64,000 nt of DNA from Algoriphagus vanfongensis DSM 17529 (GCF_000429465.1 NZ_AUBX01000010.1:186001-250000), one strand, 5' to 3'. Shown: positions 24,903-33,534, numbered from the stretch's first letter. A program made the numbers and translations. Notes: generated by a model from the sequence alone, not told the origin.

Positions 24903-27262
24903 CATTCACTTCGAAGTGAATTGATCGGATTTGCAGAAGCGGCTTTGAAAGCTTGAACTCCAATCGTCACCAATGAAATCAGGATCAACAAGACACCTGA
25001 ACCAGCGAATATCCACCAACTCAAGTTGGTTTGAAACGCGTAGGATTCGAGCCATGAATTGGCTAAATACCATGCTATCGGAACAGCAATGAGGATAGCT
25101 ACCAAGATCAGATTTATAAAGTCTTTGGAAACCAAAGTCAATATGCCAGCAGTGGATGCACCCATCACTTTTCGTACTCCTATCTCCTTTTTACGCTTTT
25201 CAGCTGTGAAAGCCGCCAATCCAAATAGTCCCAAACAGGAAAGGAAAATGGCAGTCAAACCAAAATACTTAGCCAAAGACGAAGCTCGCTGCTCAGAGGC
25301 ATAAAGTGTCTGATAATCCTCATCCATAAATTTCAAATTGATAGGTTGACCTGTGAAATCTTCATACACGTCCCCTATGCCTGCAATCGTTTCGGGTTGA
25401 TTGGAAGCGTCGATTCTCACCATCACTTTTTGGGCAAAACCCGGATCGTATTTCAAGAAGGCTGGTTTGACATTTTCTTTCAAAGACTCAAAATGAAAGT
25501 CCTTGACGACACCGATCACCTCTTTGTCATTTCCCCAGAGGTTGACGATTTGACCTACTGGATCTTCAAAACCGATAGTTTTCACAGCCGCCTCGTTCAA
25601 TATGATCTTGGTGCTTTCATCGCCAAATTCCGGGGAGAACGTACGTCCAGCAAGCATTTCGAAACCCATGGTTTCTATCAACCCCATATTGACTGAGATA
25701 TTTTCAAATTTGACTTGATCATCTGGATTCTTTCCCTCCCAGTTCAACCCAATCGTAGAACTCGCCAAGCCAATGAGCGGATGAGATAAACTCGATGCAT
25801 TTTCTACTCCAGAGATATTCTTGGTTTGTTCCAAAAAGGCATCCATCTTTTGAGGATTGATAGCAGAGGCATTGAATTCCAATAAATGCTCTTGCTGATA
25901 ACCTAAGTTTTGGCTTTGGATGAAATTCATCTGCTTGCTCAAAACCGTGATCCCAATAATGAGCAAAAGGGAAATGGAAAACTGAAAAATCACCAAACCT
26001 TTTCGAGCCAGCACTTCCCCAAAACTTCCCTTGACATTGGATTTCATCACCTCCACAGGTTTGAATTTGGAAAGGTAAACTGCAGGATAAATGCCCGCCA
26101 AAAGACCTGTCACCAGCCAAATCCCTCCCAACATCAGAAGAATCTGCATTCCGAATTGAAGAGAAAGTGACTTCGACGTGATTTGGTTGAAAACTGGCTG
26201 AAGCAGATAAGCTGCCAAAACCGCAAGGATCAAGGCAAAAAATGTCAACAATAAGGATTCAGTAATGAATTGGGTAAACAAACCTCCACGGCTTGCTCCC
26301 ATGGATTTTTTGACTCCAATTTCTTTGAGCCTGCTCATGGATCTCGCAGTAGTCAGATTCATGAAATTGATGCATGCTATCAGCAAGATGAAGATGGCTA
26401 TAGCTGAAAATATCTTGACATAACTGATTCGGCCTCCCGTTACTTTTCCTTCCTCATAGGTGCCATAGAGATAGGTGTCTCCGAAGTTTTGTACGAAGAC
26501 TGAAACATTGGATCCTGCCTCTTTTTCTTTGATGAAATTCTCAATTTGCTCATTGAAAGCCACTATATCAGTTCCTTCCTTGAGCATCAGTTCCGTGGTG
26601 CTATTGAAATTATCCCAATGTACCCCGTCCCCAAGCATGTCTACGAAAAATGGATAAGCCAGAAAAAATTCAGGTTTGCGTACATCCAAATTTCCAGGAT
26701 CTGCAATCACTCCTGTGACCTCTACCTCATTTTCAAAATTGAACACATTCCAATGAAGCGATTTGCCCAAAGCCAATTGAGAGGATCCAAATAATTTGTT
26801 AGCTAGGGATTCAGTGAGCACAACAGAATTAATTCCTACTAGGGCTTTTTCCTTATTGCCAACCAAAAAATCCACATCGAATATTTCCAAGTATTCCTGG
26901 TCAACAAATAGCCCAGATCCATCCATGACCACATCCCCATTTTCAAAGGAAACTCCATCGATGAATGGAGACAGCCCGCTGGCCTTTTCTACTTGGGGGA
27001 GTTCTTCCTTCATGGTTTCTGCCAACCTTGCAGGCGTATAGGGAATGGTTACCATTCCGTTGGCATTGTCATGATTGGTCATGACCGTGTAGATCTGATC
27101 TACCTGAGAATGATAGCGGTTGATCGACGTCTCATCCTTCACCCAAAGCATGATCAAAACCACCGTGGTCAAGCCCACTGCCAAACCAAATAGATTGATG
27201 GCAAAGATGTTTTTGTGCTTCAAGAAGCTACGGATGGCGAGGAGGAGTTGGTGGCGGAGCAT
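24902..27262 (-). CDS. FtsX/MacB-type ABC transporter permease, copy 5
   Basis: This 786-residue paralogue lies closest to the ATPase gene. It has an N-terminal helix with INLFGLAVGLTTVVL, MacB core, FtsX unit 1 with CINFMNLTTARSM and IGVKKSMGAS, two central helices, second periplasmic domain and FtsX unit 2 with KEIGVRKVMGAS. It ends NPINSLRSE. Being next to the ATPase and adaptor genes, it is the best candidate for the ancestral partner of both. A 13-bp inverted repeat in the spacer before it may lower read-through from the ATPase gene. Confidence 0.93.
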   Translation of the reverse strand: MLRHQLLLAIRSFLKHKNIFAINLFGLAVGLTTVVLIMLWVKDETSINRYHSQVDQIYTVMTNHDNANGMVTIPYTPARLAETMKEELPQVEKASGLSPFIDGVSFENGDVVMDGSGLFVDQEYLEIFDVDFLVGNKEKALVGINSVVLTESLANKLFGSSQLALGKSLHWNVFNFENEVEVTGVIADPGNLDVRKPEFFLAYPFFVDMLGDGVHWDNFNSTTELMLKEGTDIVAFNEQIENFIKEKEAGSNVSVFVQNFGDTYLYGTYEEGKVTGGRISYVKIFSAIAIFILLIACINFMNLTTARSMSRLKEIGVKKSMGASRGGLFTQFITESLLLTFFALILAVLAAYLLQPVFNQITSKSLSLQFGMQILLMLGGIWLVTGLLAGIYPAVYLSKFKPVEVMKSNVKGSFGEVLARKGLVIFQFSISLLLIIGITVLSKQMNFIQSQNLGYQQEHLLEFNASAINPQKMDAFLEQTKNISGVENASSLSHPLIGLASSTIGLNWEGKNPDDQVKFENISVNMGLIETMGFEMLAGRTFSPEFGDESTKIILNEAAVKTIGFEDPVGQIVNLWGNDKEVIGVVKDFHFESLKENVKPAFLKYDPGFAQKVMVRIDASNQPETIAGIGDVYEDFTGQPINLKFMDEDYQTLYASEQRASSLAKYFGLTAIFLSCLGLFGLAAFTAEKRKKEIGVRKVMGASTAGILTLVSKDFINLILVAILIAVPIAWYLANSWLESYAFQTNLSWWIFAGSGVLLILISLVTIGVQAFKAASANPINSLRSE

Positions 27263-27277
27263 GGGAGTCTTAATTGT

Positions 27278-27310
27278 AAAATTGGAACATTGAAAAATTG
27301 AAAAATTTCA
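27278..27310. repeat. 8-nt AT-rich repeat tract upstream of permease 5
   Basis: Units such as AAAATTGG, AACATTGA, AAAATTGA, AAAATTTC follow each other before the permease 5 start. Confidence 0.6.
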
Positions 27311-27338
27311 GAATCAGTAAGAAACCTTTCCTAAAAAT

Positions 27339-27410
27339 GAAAATTGGTCTTCGCTCATCATCAACCTCCCTTTTTCATTGAAAACCAAAGACTTGGAAAG
27401 ACCAATTTTC
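27339..27410 (-). promoter_or_regulatory. 13-bp inverted repeat in the ATPase-permease 5 spacer
   Basis: GAAAATTGGTCTT (27339-27351) and AAGACCAATTTTC (27398-27410) pair perfectly across 46 nt. On the minus strand the stem is followed by CATTTTTAGG, a weak U-run. It could act as a processing site or partial terminator between the ATPase and the permeases. Confidence 0.5.
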
Positions 27411-27439
27411 AAATTTTAGAATTTTTCAATTTTTGAATT

Positions 27440-28138
27440 TTATACGTGGAATTGCTCCCGGATATTCTCGGTCACCACTTTTCCATCGAATAGGTTGATG
27501 ATTCGGTGAGCGTAGTTGGCATCATGAGGAGAGTGAGTTACCATCACGATGGTGGTTCCTTCATTATTCAATTCTTCCAAAAGACGCATCACTTCTTCCC
27601 CGTTTTTGGAATCCAAGTTACCGGTAGGTTCATCGGCAAGGATCACAGATGGCTTGGCGACAATCGCTCTGGCGATAGCCACACGCTGCTGCTGTCCACC
27701 GGAAAGCTGCTGAGGAAAGTGATTTCTTCGGTGCATGATGTTCATCCGAGTCAAAACCTCTTCAACACGCTGTTTGCGCTCATCCGCAGGGATTTTCAAG
27801 TACAAAAGCGGAAGTTCCACATTTTCAAACACTGTCAATTCATCGATGAGGTTAAAGCTCTGGAAGACGAATCCGATGTTTCCTTTTCTCAAAGAAGATC
27901 TTTGTCTTTCGGAGTATTTCGCTACCTCATGGTCAAGGAAATGATACTCTCCTTCGTCTGGATTGTCCAAGAGACCGATAATGTTCAGCAAAGTTGATTT
28001 GCCACATCCTGAGGGCCCCATGATAGCGACGAATTCCCCTTTTTTCACTTCGATTTGGATGCCGTCCAAGGCGGTGGTTTCTACTTCCTCAGTCGTGTAG
28101 AGCTTTCGTAGATTGACGGTTTTGATTACGTTGGTCAT
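27440..28138 (-). CDS. ABC transporter ATPase (MacB/LolD-type)
   Basis: This 232-residue nucleotide-binding subunit has Walker A GPSGCGKS (41-48), Q-loop [20 protein letters not shown], signature [14 protein letters not shown], Walker [13 protein letters not shown] and the H-loop His in VTHSPHDA. The length and the short insertion after the Q-loop match the LolD/MacB/FtsE group, which energises FtsX-type permeases. It is the only ATPase gene in the locus and would have to serve all five permeases, either as homodimers shared among them or in competition. It lies between the four-helix-bundle ORF and permease 5. Confidence 0.96.
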   Translation of the reverse strand: MTNVIKTVNLRKLYTTEEVETTALDGIQIEVKKGEFVAIMGPSGCGKSTLLNIIGLLDNPDEGEYHFLDHEVAKYSERQRSSLRKGNIGFVFQSFNLIDELTVFENVELPLLYLKIPADERKQRVEEVLTRMNIMHRRNHFPQQLSGGQQQRVAIARAIVAKPSVILADEPTGNLDSKNGEEVMRLLEELNNEGTTIVMVTHSPHDANYAHRIINLFDGKVVTENIREQFHV

Positions 28139-28152
28139 AGATTTTGTTTATT

Positions 28153-28254
28153 GTCCGATGACCGATGCCGGATGCCGGATGCGGTTTGTCGGTGGTTATA
28201 GATATGTTTACTGTCCGTTGTCCGATGAAGGAAGCGGTTAGTCGGTGGTTGTTA
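28153..28254 (-). repeat. 7-nt phased GTCCGAT-type repeats behind the four-helix-bundle gene
   Basis: Two related blocks about 60 bp apart (GTCCGAT, GACCGAT, GCCGGAT, GCCGGAT, GCGGTTT, GTCGGTG from 28153; GTCCGTT, GTCCGAT, GAAGGAA, GCGGTTA, GTCGGTG, GTTGTTA from 28213) keep a 7-nt step. The last heptad includes the stop codon of the four-helix-bundle gene. Confidence 0.85.
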
Positions 28255-28629
28255 TTTTAATTTTGATTTAAATGATTGCATCATATTCATTAGATGAAAC
28301 GATTCTTTGTAAAGTTGCATGAAGCGATTTTCGTCCATGTATTTTCTTCTTTTTGCCTTATGCAGGCAAGTCACTACTTCAGCCAAAGACCTGATTCCGT
28401 ACCCAAGGAATTCGAGGTACTCAGGATTTGTTTGAGAAATAGACCCTTCAGCAATATTTAAGGCAATTGAATCACTAGCCCTTTTGATCTGTGAAGTCAG
28501 ATTGTAAATTTCCTCTTTTGGAAATTTGATGGTCAATCGATGAATGTCTTCTGCCAAATCCATCGCCTTTTGCCAAATCTGCAAACTTTCAAATTTGAAA
28601 CTGGGGCTATATTCCTTGTCCTCTGACAT
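28252..28629 (-). CDS. Four-helix bundle protein (S23/IVS family)
   Basis: This 125-residue, all-helical protein belongs to the family first seen in rRNA intervening sequences. Recognisable parts are FESLQIWQKAMDLAEDIH at 13-30, FPKEEIYNLTSQIKRASDS with SIALNIAEGS around 40-62, and EFLGYGIRSLAEVVTCL near 73-89. Members form pentamers and have no agreed function; in Bacteroidota they occur scattered in spacers. Here it sits between the adaptor and ATPase genes of an ABC operon, in the same orientation. It is flanked on both sides by 7-nt phased repeats of one family in inverted orientation, which suggests a cassette inserted into the operon. Confidence 0.92.
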   Translation of the reverse strand: MSEDKEYSPSFKFESLQIWQKAMDLAEDIHRLTIKFPKEEIYNLTSQIKRASDSIALNIAEGSISQTNPEYLEFLGYGIRSLAEVVTCLHKAKRRKYMDENRFMQLYKESFHLMNMMQSFKSKLK

Positions 28630-28663
28630 ATTTATATCAACTGAATTAATTCCTTACCTCAAC

Positions 28664-28698
28664 GGACACCCGACATCGGACATTGGACATCCACCGCC
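28664..28698 (-). repeat. 7-nt phased GGACATC-type repeats behind the adaptor gene
   Basis: Heptads GGACACC, CGACATC, GGACATT, GGACATC, CACCGCC run to the adaptor stop codon (28698-28700). They are the reverse complement type of the GTCCGAT heptads at 28153-28254 on the other side of the four-helix-bundle gene. Confidence 0.85.
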
Positions 28699-29945
28699 TA
28701 CTTCAACTCCAGCACCTCGTTGGTTCCAAAATTCTCATAGCCAGATACGATCACTTTCTCTCCTTCTACCAGTCCTTCCAATACCTCGTAGTATTCTGGA
28801 TTTTTCCTACCCAATCGAATATTTCGCTTCTCAGCATTTCCAGAAGAATTCAAGACAAATACCCAGTTGCCACCAGTGTCCTTGAAGAAACCACCAGTCG
28901 GCAATAGCAAGCTTTTCTCACTATCTCCCAATTCCAGTCGGATTCTCACTGACTGTCCTCTTCGGATTCCCTGTGGACTTTCACCGGTGAATACCATATC
29001 CACTTCAAATCGACCATTGGTAATCGTAGGATAGATTTTGGAAATCTCCAACTCATGATCTTGACCACTGAGCGTGAATTTTCCTCTTAGCCCCTGGCCG
29101 ATTCTTGGTAGGTACAATTCATCGATTGGCACTCTGACCTTGAACTCATCCAAAACGTCAATTTGCCCGTATCTTTCACCAGAATTGATCGCCTGACCAA
29201 TCTCGATCTGCTCCATCGCCAGCTGCCCAGAGATCGGAGCTTTGATCACCAGATTATCCAAGATCTGTCCGACTCCATTCAGAGACGCATTCATCCTTCC
29301 CTCCGACTGTCTCAACTGTGCCAGCTGATAGGCTCTCGCAATAGAGTCACTTTGGTAGGATTTATAAGTAAGTTCCTTTCTTTTCAGGTTGTATTCGTAT
29401 TGCTCAGCCACTTCTTCAAATTCCCTGTCGGACACCAATTTCTTCTCATGCAATTCTTTGAATCGCTTGTATTGGGGTTCCAAAAGAGAAATCTGATAGT
29501 CTATCTCAGCCAATTGTCCTTGTTGATTCAGATCATTTTGATCCAAAAAGAGCCGAGTTTGTCTCAAGTTATTGATTTGCTCATAGAGCATCGTTTCACG
29601 CTGCATCACATCGAGCTGGAGATTGGAATTGGCCATGATCAGGATGGTATCACCTGAGTCCACCAAGGCGCCAGACTCACGAATGACACTGGCGACCATC
29701 CCACCTTCTACCGCATCGAGGTAAAAAGTCTGGGCCGGCTCAATCTGACCGGATACCAATATATAATCGGTAAATTCTCCGGTACTGACTGTCGCGATAC
29801 TTAAGCGGTCACTTTCCACATTCATGGTGGATCGATGATCCGCAAATCCGATTTGATAAATAATTCCAAAGAGCAAAACTGCTCCTCCGACGATCCAAGC
29901 GATTTTCCTGGGCGTCCAGGTCTTTTTCTCAATTTTTCTATCCAT
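28698..29945 (-). CDS. HlyD-type periplasmic adaptor of the ABC locus
   Basis: This adaptor (415 residues from the chosen ATG at 29945) starts MDRKIEKKTWTPRK, followed by one transmembrane helix at about 14-33. A lipoyl-like half (about 60-95), a long coiled-coil hairpin (100-230), the second lipoyl half with VIKAPISGQLAMEQIEIGQ, and a beta-barrel domain follow. It would connect the inner-membrane ABC permeases to an outer-membrane channel, which is not encoded here. An open frame extends upstream to 30089, but it would include a sigma54-like promoter and a repeat-like GTCCGCCAGCG, so I prefer the shorter start. It is the first gene of the minus-strand ABC operon. Confidence 0.9.
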   Translation of the reverse strand: MDRKIEKKTWTPRKIAWIVGGAVLLFGIIYQIGFADHRSTMNVESDRLSIATVSTGEFTDYILVSGQIEPAQTFYLDAVEGGMVASVIRESGALVDSGDTILIMANSNLQLDVMQRETMLYEQINNLRQTRLFLDQNDLNQQGQLAEIDYQISLLEPQYKRFKELHEKKLVSDREFEEVAEQYEYNLKRKELTYKSYQSDSIARAYQLAQLRQSEGRMNASLNGVGQILDNLVIKAPISGQLAMEQIEIGQAINSGERYGQIDVLDEFKVRVPIDELYLPRIGQGLRGKFTLSGQDHELEISKIYPTITNGRFEVDMVFTGESPQGIRRGQSVRIRLELGDSEKSLLLPTGGFFKDTGGNWVFVLNSSGNAEKRNIRLGRKNPEYYEVLEGLVEGEKVIVSGYENFGTNEVLELK

Positions 29946-30263
29946 TGTGCGTGTTGCCTTTTGAGGCCATGCCCAATATGCCAAATGATGTGCCATGCAA
30001 AAAATCCTATTCACGGGCTTTGAAATAGGTTTTTTGAAAAAATCGAAAAGAGTGACTCGAACATTTTCGTCCGCCAGCGAACAAAACATTTCGATTCTGA
30101 ATTTTTCTGAACTAACTTGAAGGGAAAGCTAAAAAATAAAAAATCGGTCAAATTCATCCGAAATCGAACATTTACTGAATTTTGAATCCAGTTTTTGAAT
30201 TCGGCAAGCTTTTGGAACAATGGGTATCGACCTTTTTAGATAAACAGCTAATCTGAACCCGCT
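29946..30263. promoter_or_regulatory. Divergent promoter region of the ABC operon and two-component genes
   Basis: This 318-bp spacer separates the adaptor gene (minus) from the response regulator gene (plus). A sigma54-like element towards the adaptor gene is listed separately. I see no strong promoter towards the response regulator. The stretch 30060-30180 is rich in GATTTT and TTTTGAAT words without clear symmetry. Confidence 0.5.
29979..29995 (-). promoter_or_regulatory. Sigma54-like -24/-12 promoter for the ABC operon
   Basis: On the minus strand the sequence reads TGGCAC-ATCAT-TTGGCA. The consensus is TGGCAC, 5 nt, TTGCW, so the -24 box is exact and the -12 box has one inserted or changed base. 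Transcription would start near 29969, leaving a leader of about 24 nt to the ATG at 29945. An NtrC-type activator gene lies directly across the spacer. Confidence 0.55.
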
Positions 30264-31652
30264 ATGAATGAGCAACGCATCGGCAAAATCCTAATCGTAG
30301 ATGACAATGAAGACTTGCTAAAAGCAGCCAAAATCTTTTTGAAAAGGCATTTTGCGCAGGTGGATACAGAAACCAACCCAGACCTTCTTCCTATCCTCAC
30401 ACACAATGAAAATTACGATGTGATCATGCTGGATATGAACTTCACCAAAGATGTGAGCTCAGGCCAAGAAGGCTTTTATTGGCTGGATCGGATTCTGGAG
30501 CTCGACCCTTCTGCGGTGGTGGTCTTGATTACTGCCTATGGCGATGTCAATCTTGCGGTGAAAGCAATCAAGGAAGGTGCTACAGATTTTGTACTGAAGC
30601 CTTGGGAAAATGAAAAGCTATTGGCCACGCTCAATTCAGCCCTGCAACTGCGTCAGAAAAAATTGGAGGTGAGCCTTCTCAAGGATCAGAAAGCCACACT
30701 TCAGCAAGACATAGACAATAAGTTCAAAGACATCATCGGGCAAAGCCCATCCATGCAAAAGGTCTTTGAAACCATAGAAAGAGTTGCTACAACAGATGCC
30801 AACGTCTTGATTTTGGGAGAGAATGGTACAGGGAAAGAATTGATTGCACGAGCTATTCACAGAAATTCCCGAAGAAGCAGAGAAGCATTTGTCGGAGTGG
30901 ATTTGGGTTCGATCACCCAAACTTTATTCGAATCGGAGCTTTTTGGCCATAAAAAAGGCTCATTTACCGATGCCAAAGAAGATCGGGCCGGGAGATTTGA
31001 GCAGGCTCATAAAGGCACTTTGTTTTTGGACGAAATCGGAAACTTGCCTTTGCCTCTTCAGGCCAAATTATTGGCAGCGCTACAAAATCGTCAAGTCACG
31101 CGGGTCGGTGCGAATAAACCGGTGGATGTCAATATCCGCTTGATCTCGGCTACCAATATGCCGATCCACAACATGGTCTATGACAATAGTTTCCGTCAGG
31201 ATTTGCTCTATCGTATCAATACCATCGAGATCCAGCTTCCTCCACTTCGAGAGCGGATCGAGGATATTCCCTTGCTGGCCGATCATTTCATAGGTTTTTA
31301 TTCCAAAAAGTACAACAAGGATATCCGCAAAGCATCCGAGCCATTGCTCAAGCGGATGATCAAATACCAATGGCCCGGTAATATCCGCGAACTCCAGCAC
31401 AGCATCGAGCGTGCAGTCATCATGAGCAATCACAATGTGCTGCAGCCTGAGGATCTATTTTTACAAAAGGTCAATCAACCTGAAAAATCGGAGGAAAACG
31501 TGAGTTTGGAGCATTTGAACATAGAGGATGTGGAAAGAATCTTGATCAGAAAGGCGCTGCAAAAGCACAATGGACACATTACCCGAGCTGCAGAGGAATT
31601 GGGTTTGACTAGATCCTCGCTCTATAGAAGATTGGAAAAATATGGTCTATAG
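30264..31652 (+). CDS. NtrC-family response regulator
   Basis: This 462-residue protein has a receiver domain (1-120; phosphoacceptor Asp57 in VIMLDMNF, Lys112 in FVLKPW), a AAA+ domain (about 150-390; Walker A GENGTGKE 185-192, Walker B GTLFLDEIGN 251-260) and a C-terminal Fis-type helix-turn-helix (ITRAAEELGLTRSSLYRRLE). The sigma54-contact loop reads GSFTDA (232-237) instead of GAFTGA, so contact with sigma54 may be altered. It overlaps the histidine kinase gene by 11 bp. The divergent ABC operon with its sigma54-like promoter is the obvious target, perhaps in response to envelope stress; that part is inference. Confidence 0.94.
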   Translation: MNEQRIGKILIVDDNEDLLKAAKIFLKRHFAQVDTETNPDLLPILTHNENYDVIMLDMNFTKDVSSGQEGFYWLDRILELDPSAVVVLITAYGDVNLAVKAIKEGATDFVLKPWENEKLLATLNSALQLRQKKLEVSLLKDQKATLQQDIDNKFKDIIGQSPSMQKVFETIERVATTDANVLILGENGTGKELIARAIHRNSRRSREAFVGVDLGSITQTLFESELFGHKKGSFTDAKEDRAGRFEQAHKGTLFLDEIGNLPLPLQAKLLAALQNRQVTRVGANKPVDVNIRLISATNMPIHNMVYDNSFRQDLLYRINTIEIQLPPLRERIEDIPLLADHFIGFYSKKYNKDIRKASEPLLKRMIKYQWPGNIRELQHSIERAVIMSNHNVLQPEDLFLQKVNQPEKSEENVSLEHLNIEDVERILIRKALQKHNGHITRAAEELGLTRSSLYRRLEKYGL

Positions 31653-32994
31653 GCGATTTTCGGTTGGGATCAGTCTTCGCATCCTGCTTATCACCATCTG
31701 TATCTTTGTGGGCATCTGGCTGTACTTTAGTCAGGAGCTCTTACTTGCACCGGCGATTTTGGGACTGATCGTGATAGGGATAGTCGGCGAGATGATCTAC
31801 TATGTCAATTCGATCAATCAAAAACTTGCGAGGTTTTTGGATTCCATTCGTTTTGCGGATTTTTCTAGTTCCTTCACCTCGGATAGCAAAATGGGCAATT
31901 CTTTCCGTGAGGTAAACATGGCTTTCAATGAGGTCATGGAAGTCTTCAAGCAAACCCGGGCCGAAAAGGAAGAGCAGATGCTTTTTCTACAGATCATCAT
32001 TCAACATATCAATACAGGAATTATTTCCTTCAATCCTGACGGAAAAATCGGTGTGATCAACAATGCTGCAAAGCAACTCCTCCAAATCCCTCAGTTTCGG
32101 GATATCAATGATCTGGGGAGGCTTTCACCTGTCTTGCTCAAAGAGGTTTTGGAAATGAAACCCGGTCAGCGAACTTCCTTCAAAGCAAGCTCCAGTCTCT
32201 TTCTGATCATCCAATCCACCTCACTCAAGATGGGCGGACAAAGCTGGACTTTACTTTCTCTGCAAAATATCAATGCGGAATTGCAATCCAATGAACTGGA
32301 AGCTTGGCAAAACCTGACGAAAGTTCTTCGCCACGAAATCATGAATTCCATCACTCCAATTTCTAGTTTGGTGGATTCTTTAAGAACAATTCTGGATGAG
32401 GATAGCTATGTGCAAACGGAAGGAATGTTGATCAAACGAGACGGTTTTTTGGATATTCAGGAAGGTCTAGACACGATCGCCAACCGAAGCAAAGGCTTGG
32501 TCAATTTTGTCAATGCCTATCGGGATTACACCAATATTCCTGAGCCGAAAAAGGAAATCATTGCTGTCAGAGAACTCTTTGAAAATGTACTTATGCTGAT
32601 GAAGGAAGAGCTGAAAAGCAACGAAACTTTTGTCAAAGCTGAAGTGCTCCCTGAAGATCTAGAAATCCACTGCGACACGAATCAGATCACCATGATCCTG
32701 ATCAATCTGGTAAAGAATGCCTCCGAATCCATGCAAAAGCAAGCCGATAGGATGATCTCGCTTCGAGGTATTTCGCAGGGAGACATGGGCACTTTGATCC
32801 AAGTGGAAGATCATGGACCAGGGATAGTTAAGGAGGCTCTGGAGCGAATTTTTGTTCCTTTTTACACAACCAAAAAAACAGGTTCCGGTATCGGACTGGC
32901 TATCTCCAGACAGATTATGAACCTCCATCGGGGAAGCCTGTCTGTGGAATCTATTCCGGGTGAAAGGACGGTATTTACGCTGACTTTTAAATAG
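31642..32994 (+). CDS. NtrY-like sensor histidine kinase
   Basis: This 450-residue membrane kinase has two transmembrane helices near the N-terminus (about 12-29 and 33-52) with almost no periplasmic loop. A PAS-like domain follows (about 110-215, GIISFNPDGKIGVINNAA), then the dimerisation box with His231 in VLRHEIMNSITPI, and an ATPase domain with NLVKNASESM, VEDHGPGI and TGSGIGLAI. The lack of an external domain suggests it senses the membrane itself or a cytoplasmic cue. It overlaps the response regulator gene by 11 bp and should phosphorylate it at Asp57. Confidence 0.94.
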   Translation: MVYRRFSVGISLRILLITICIFVGIWLYFSQELLLAPAILGLIVIGIVGEMIYYVNSINQKLARFLDSIRFADFSSSFTSDSKMGNSFREVNMAFNEVMEVFKQTRAEKEEQMLFLQIIIQHINTGIISFNPDGKIGVINNAAKQLLQIPQFRDINDLGRLSPVLLKEVLEMKPGQRTSFKASSSLFLIIQSTSLKMGGQSWTLLSLQNINAELQSNELEAWQNLTKVLRHEIMNSITPISSLVDSLRTILDEDSYVQTEGMLIKRDGFLDIQEGLDTIANRSKGLVNFVNAYRDYTNIPEPKKEIIAVRELFENVLMLMKEELKSNETFVKAEVLPEDLEIHCDTNQITMILINLVKNASESMQKQADRMISLRGISQGDMGTLIQVEDHGPGIVKEALERIFVPFYTTKKTGSGIGLAISRQIMNLHRGSLSVESIPGERTVFTLTFK

Positions 32995-32995
32995 A

Positions 32996-33454
32996 CTAAT
33001 CTTGGACTTTCCTGTAAAAGAACATGAATTCATCGACTGATTTCACTAAAGTATCACCCTTGAAATAATATCTTTTCCTATCTGAGTTAGGAATCCTTTG
33101 CCCTGTTGAACCTTTATAGGCACTAGTTTCCAAAACGCCCTCTACTGTTTTCCATTTGAATATGGGAAAATCAACATTACTGGTATAAGTTGAAGCCGTC
33201 ATTTCTCTAACTGCCCTGATATCCATGACAACATTTCCATTTTTCTGATAACTTATCAGATATTTTTCATCAACAGATTTATCTGGATAGATTTCCCCAT
33301 CCCTTATCGTTAGGATCGGTTCCCATACTCCTATCAGCCGAGGATCCAATTCTTCTTTTTGCTCAGATTTAGTTTCGGATTTAGTAGAATTGAATTCAAG
33401 TGGGGATTCAGTTTTGAATTGAAAAAAAACAACTAATAGGAAAAACCATTTCAT
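32996..33454 (-). CDS. Exported lipocalin-like protein
   Basis: This 152-residue protein has a short hydrophobic N-terminus (MKWFFLLVVFFQF) that looks like an export signal, followed by an acidic, Ser/Lys-rich linker to about residue 36. The rest, beginning LIGVWEP, is rich in beta-strands and aromatic residues and resembles small lipocalin-like domains common in Bacteroidota. No Cys is present, so it is not a lipoprotein. It is convergent with the histidine kinase gene, with 1 bp between the two stops. I cannot assign a ligand. Confidence 0.6.
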   Translation of the reverse strand: MKWFFLLVVFFQFKTESPLEFNSTKSETKSEQKEELDPRLIGVWEPILTIRDGEIYPDKSVDEKYLISYQKNGNVVMDIRAVREMTASTYTSNVDFPIFKWKTVEGVLETSAYKGSTGQRIPNSDRKRYYFKGDTLVKSVDEFMFFYRKVQD

Positions 33455-33534
33455 CTATCTAAACATTTAAAAACCAACAGGTAAGTTCTCTTAATTTACA
33501 TCATTGATAACTATATACAATCCACCGTTCGCTA

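Noticed and set aside
29946..30089. Longer N-terminus for the HlyD-type adaptor
   Set aside because: The extra 48 residues precede the expected short cytosolic tail and membrane helix, and cover a sigma54-like promoter and a repeat-like word.
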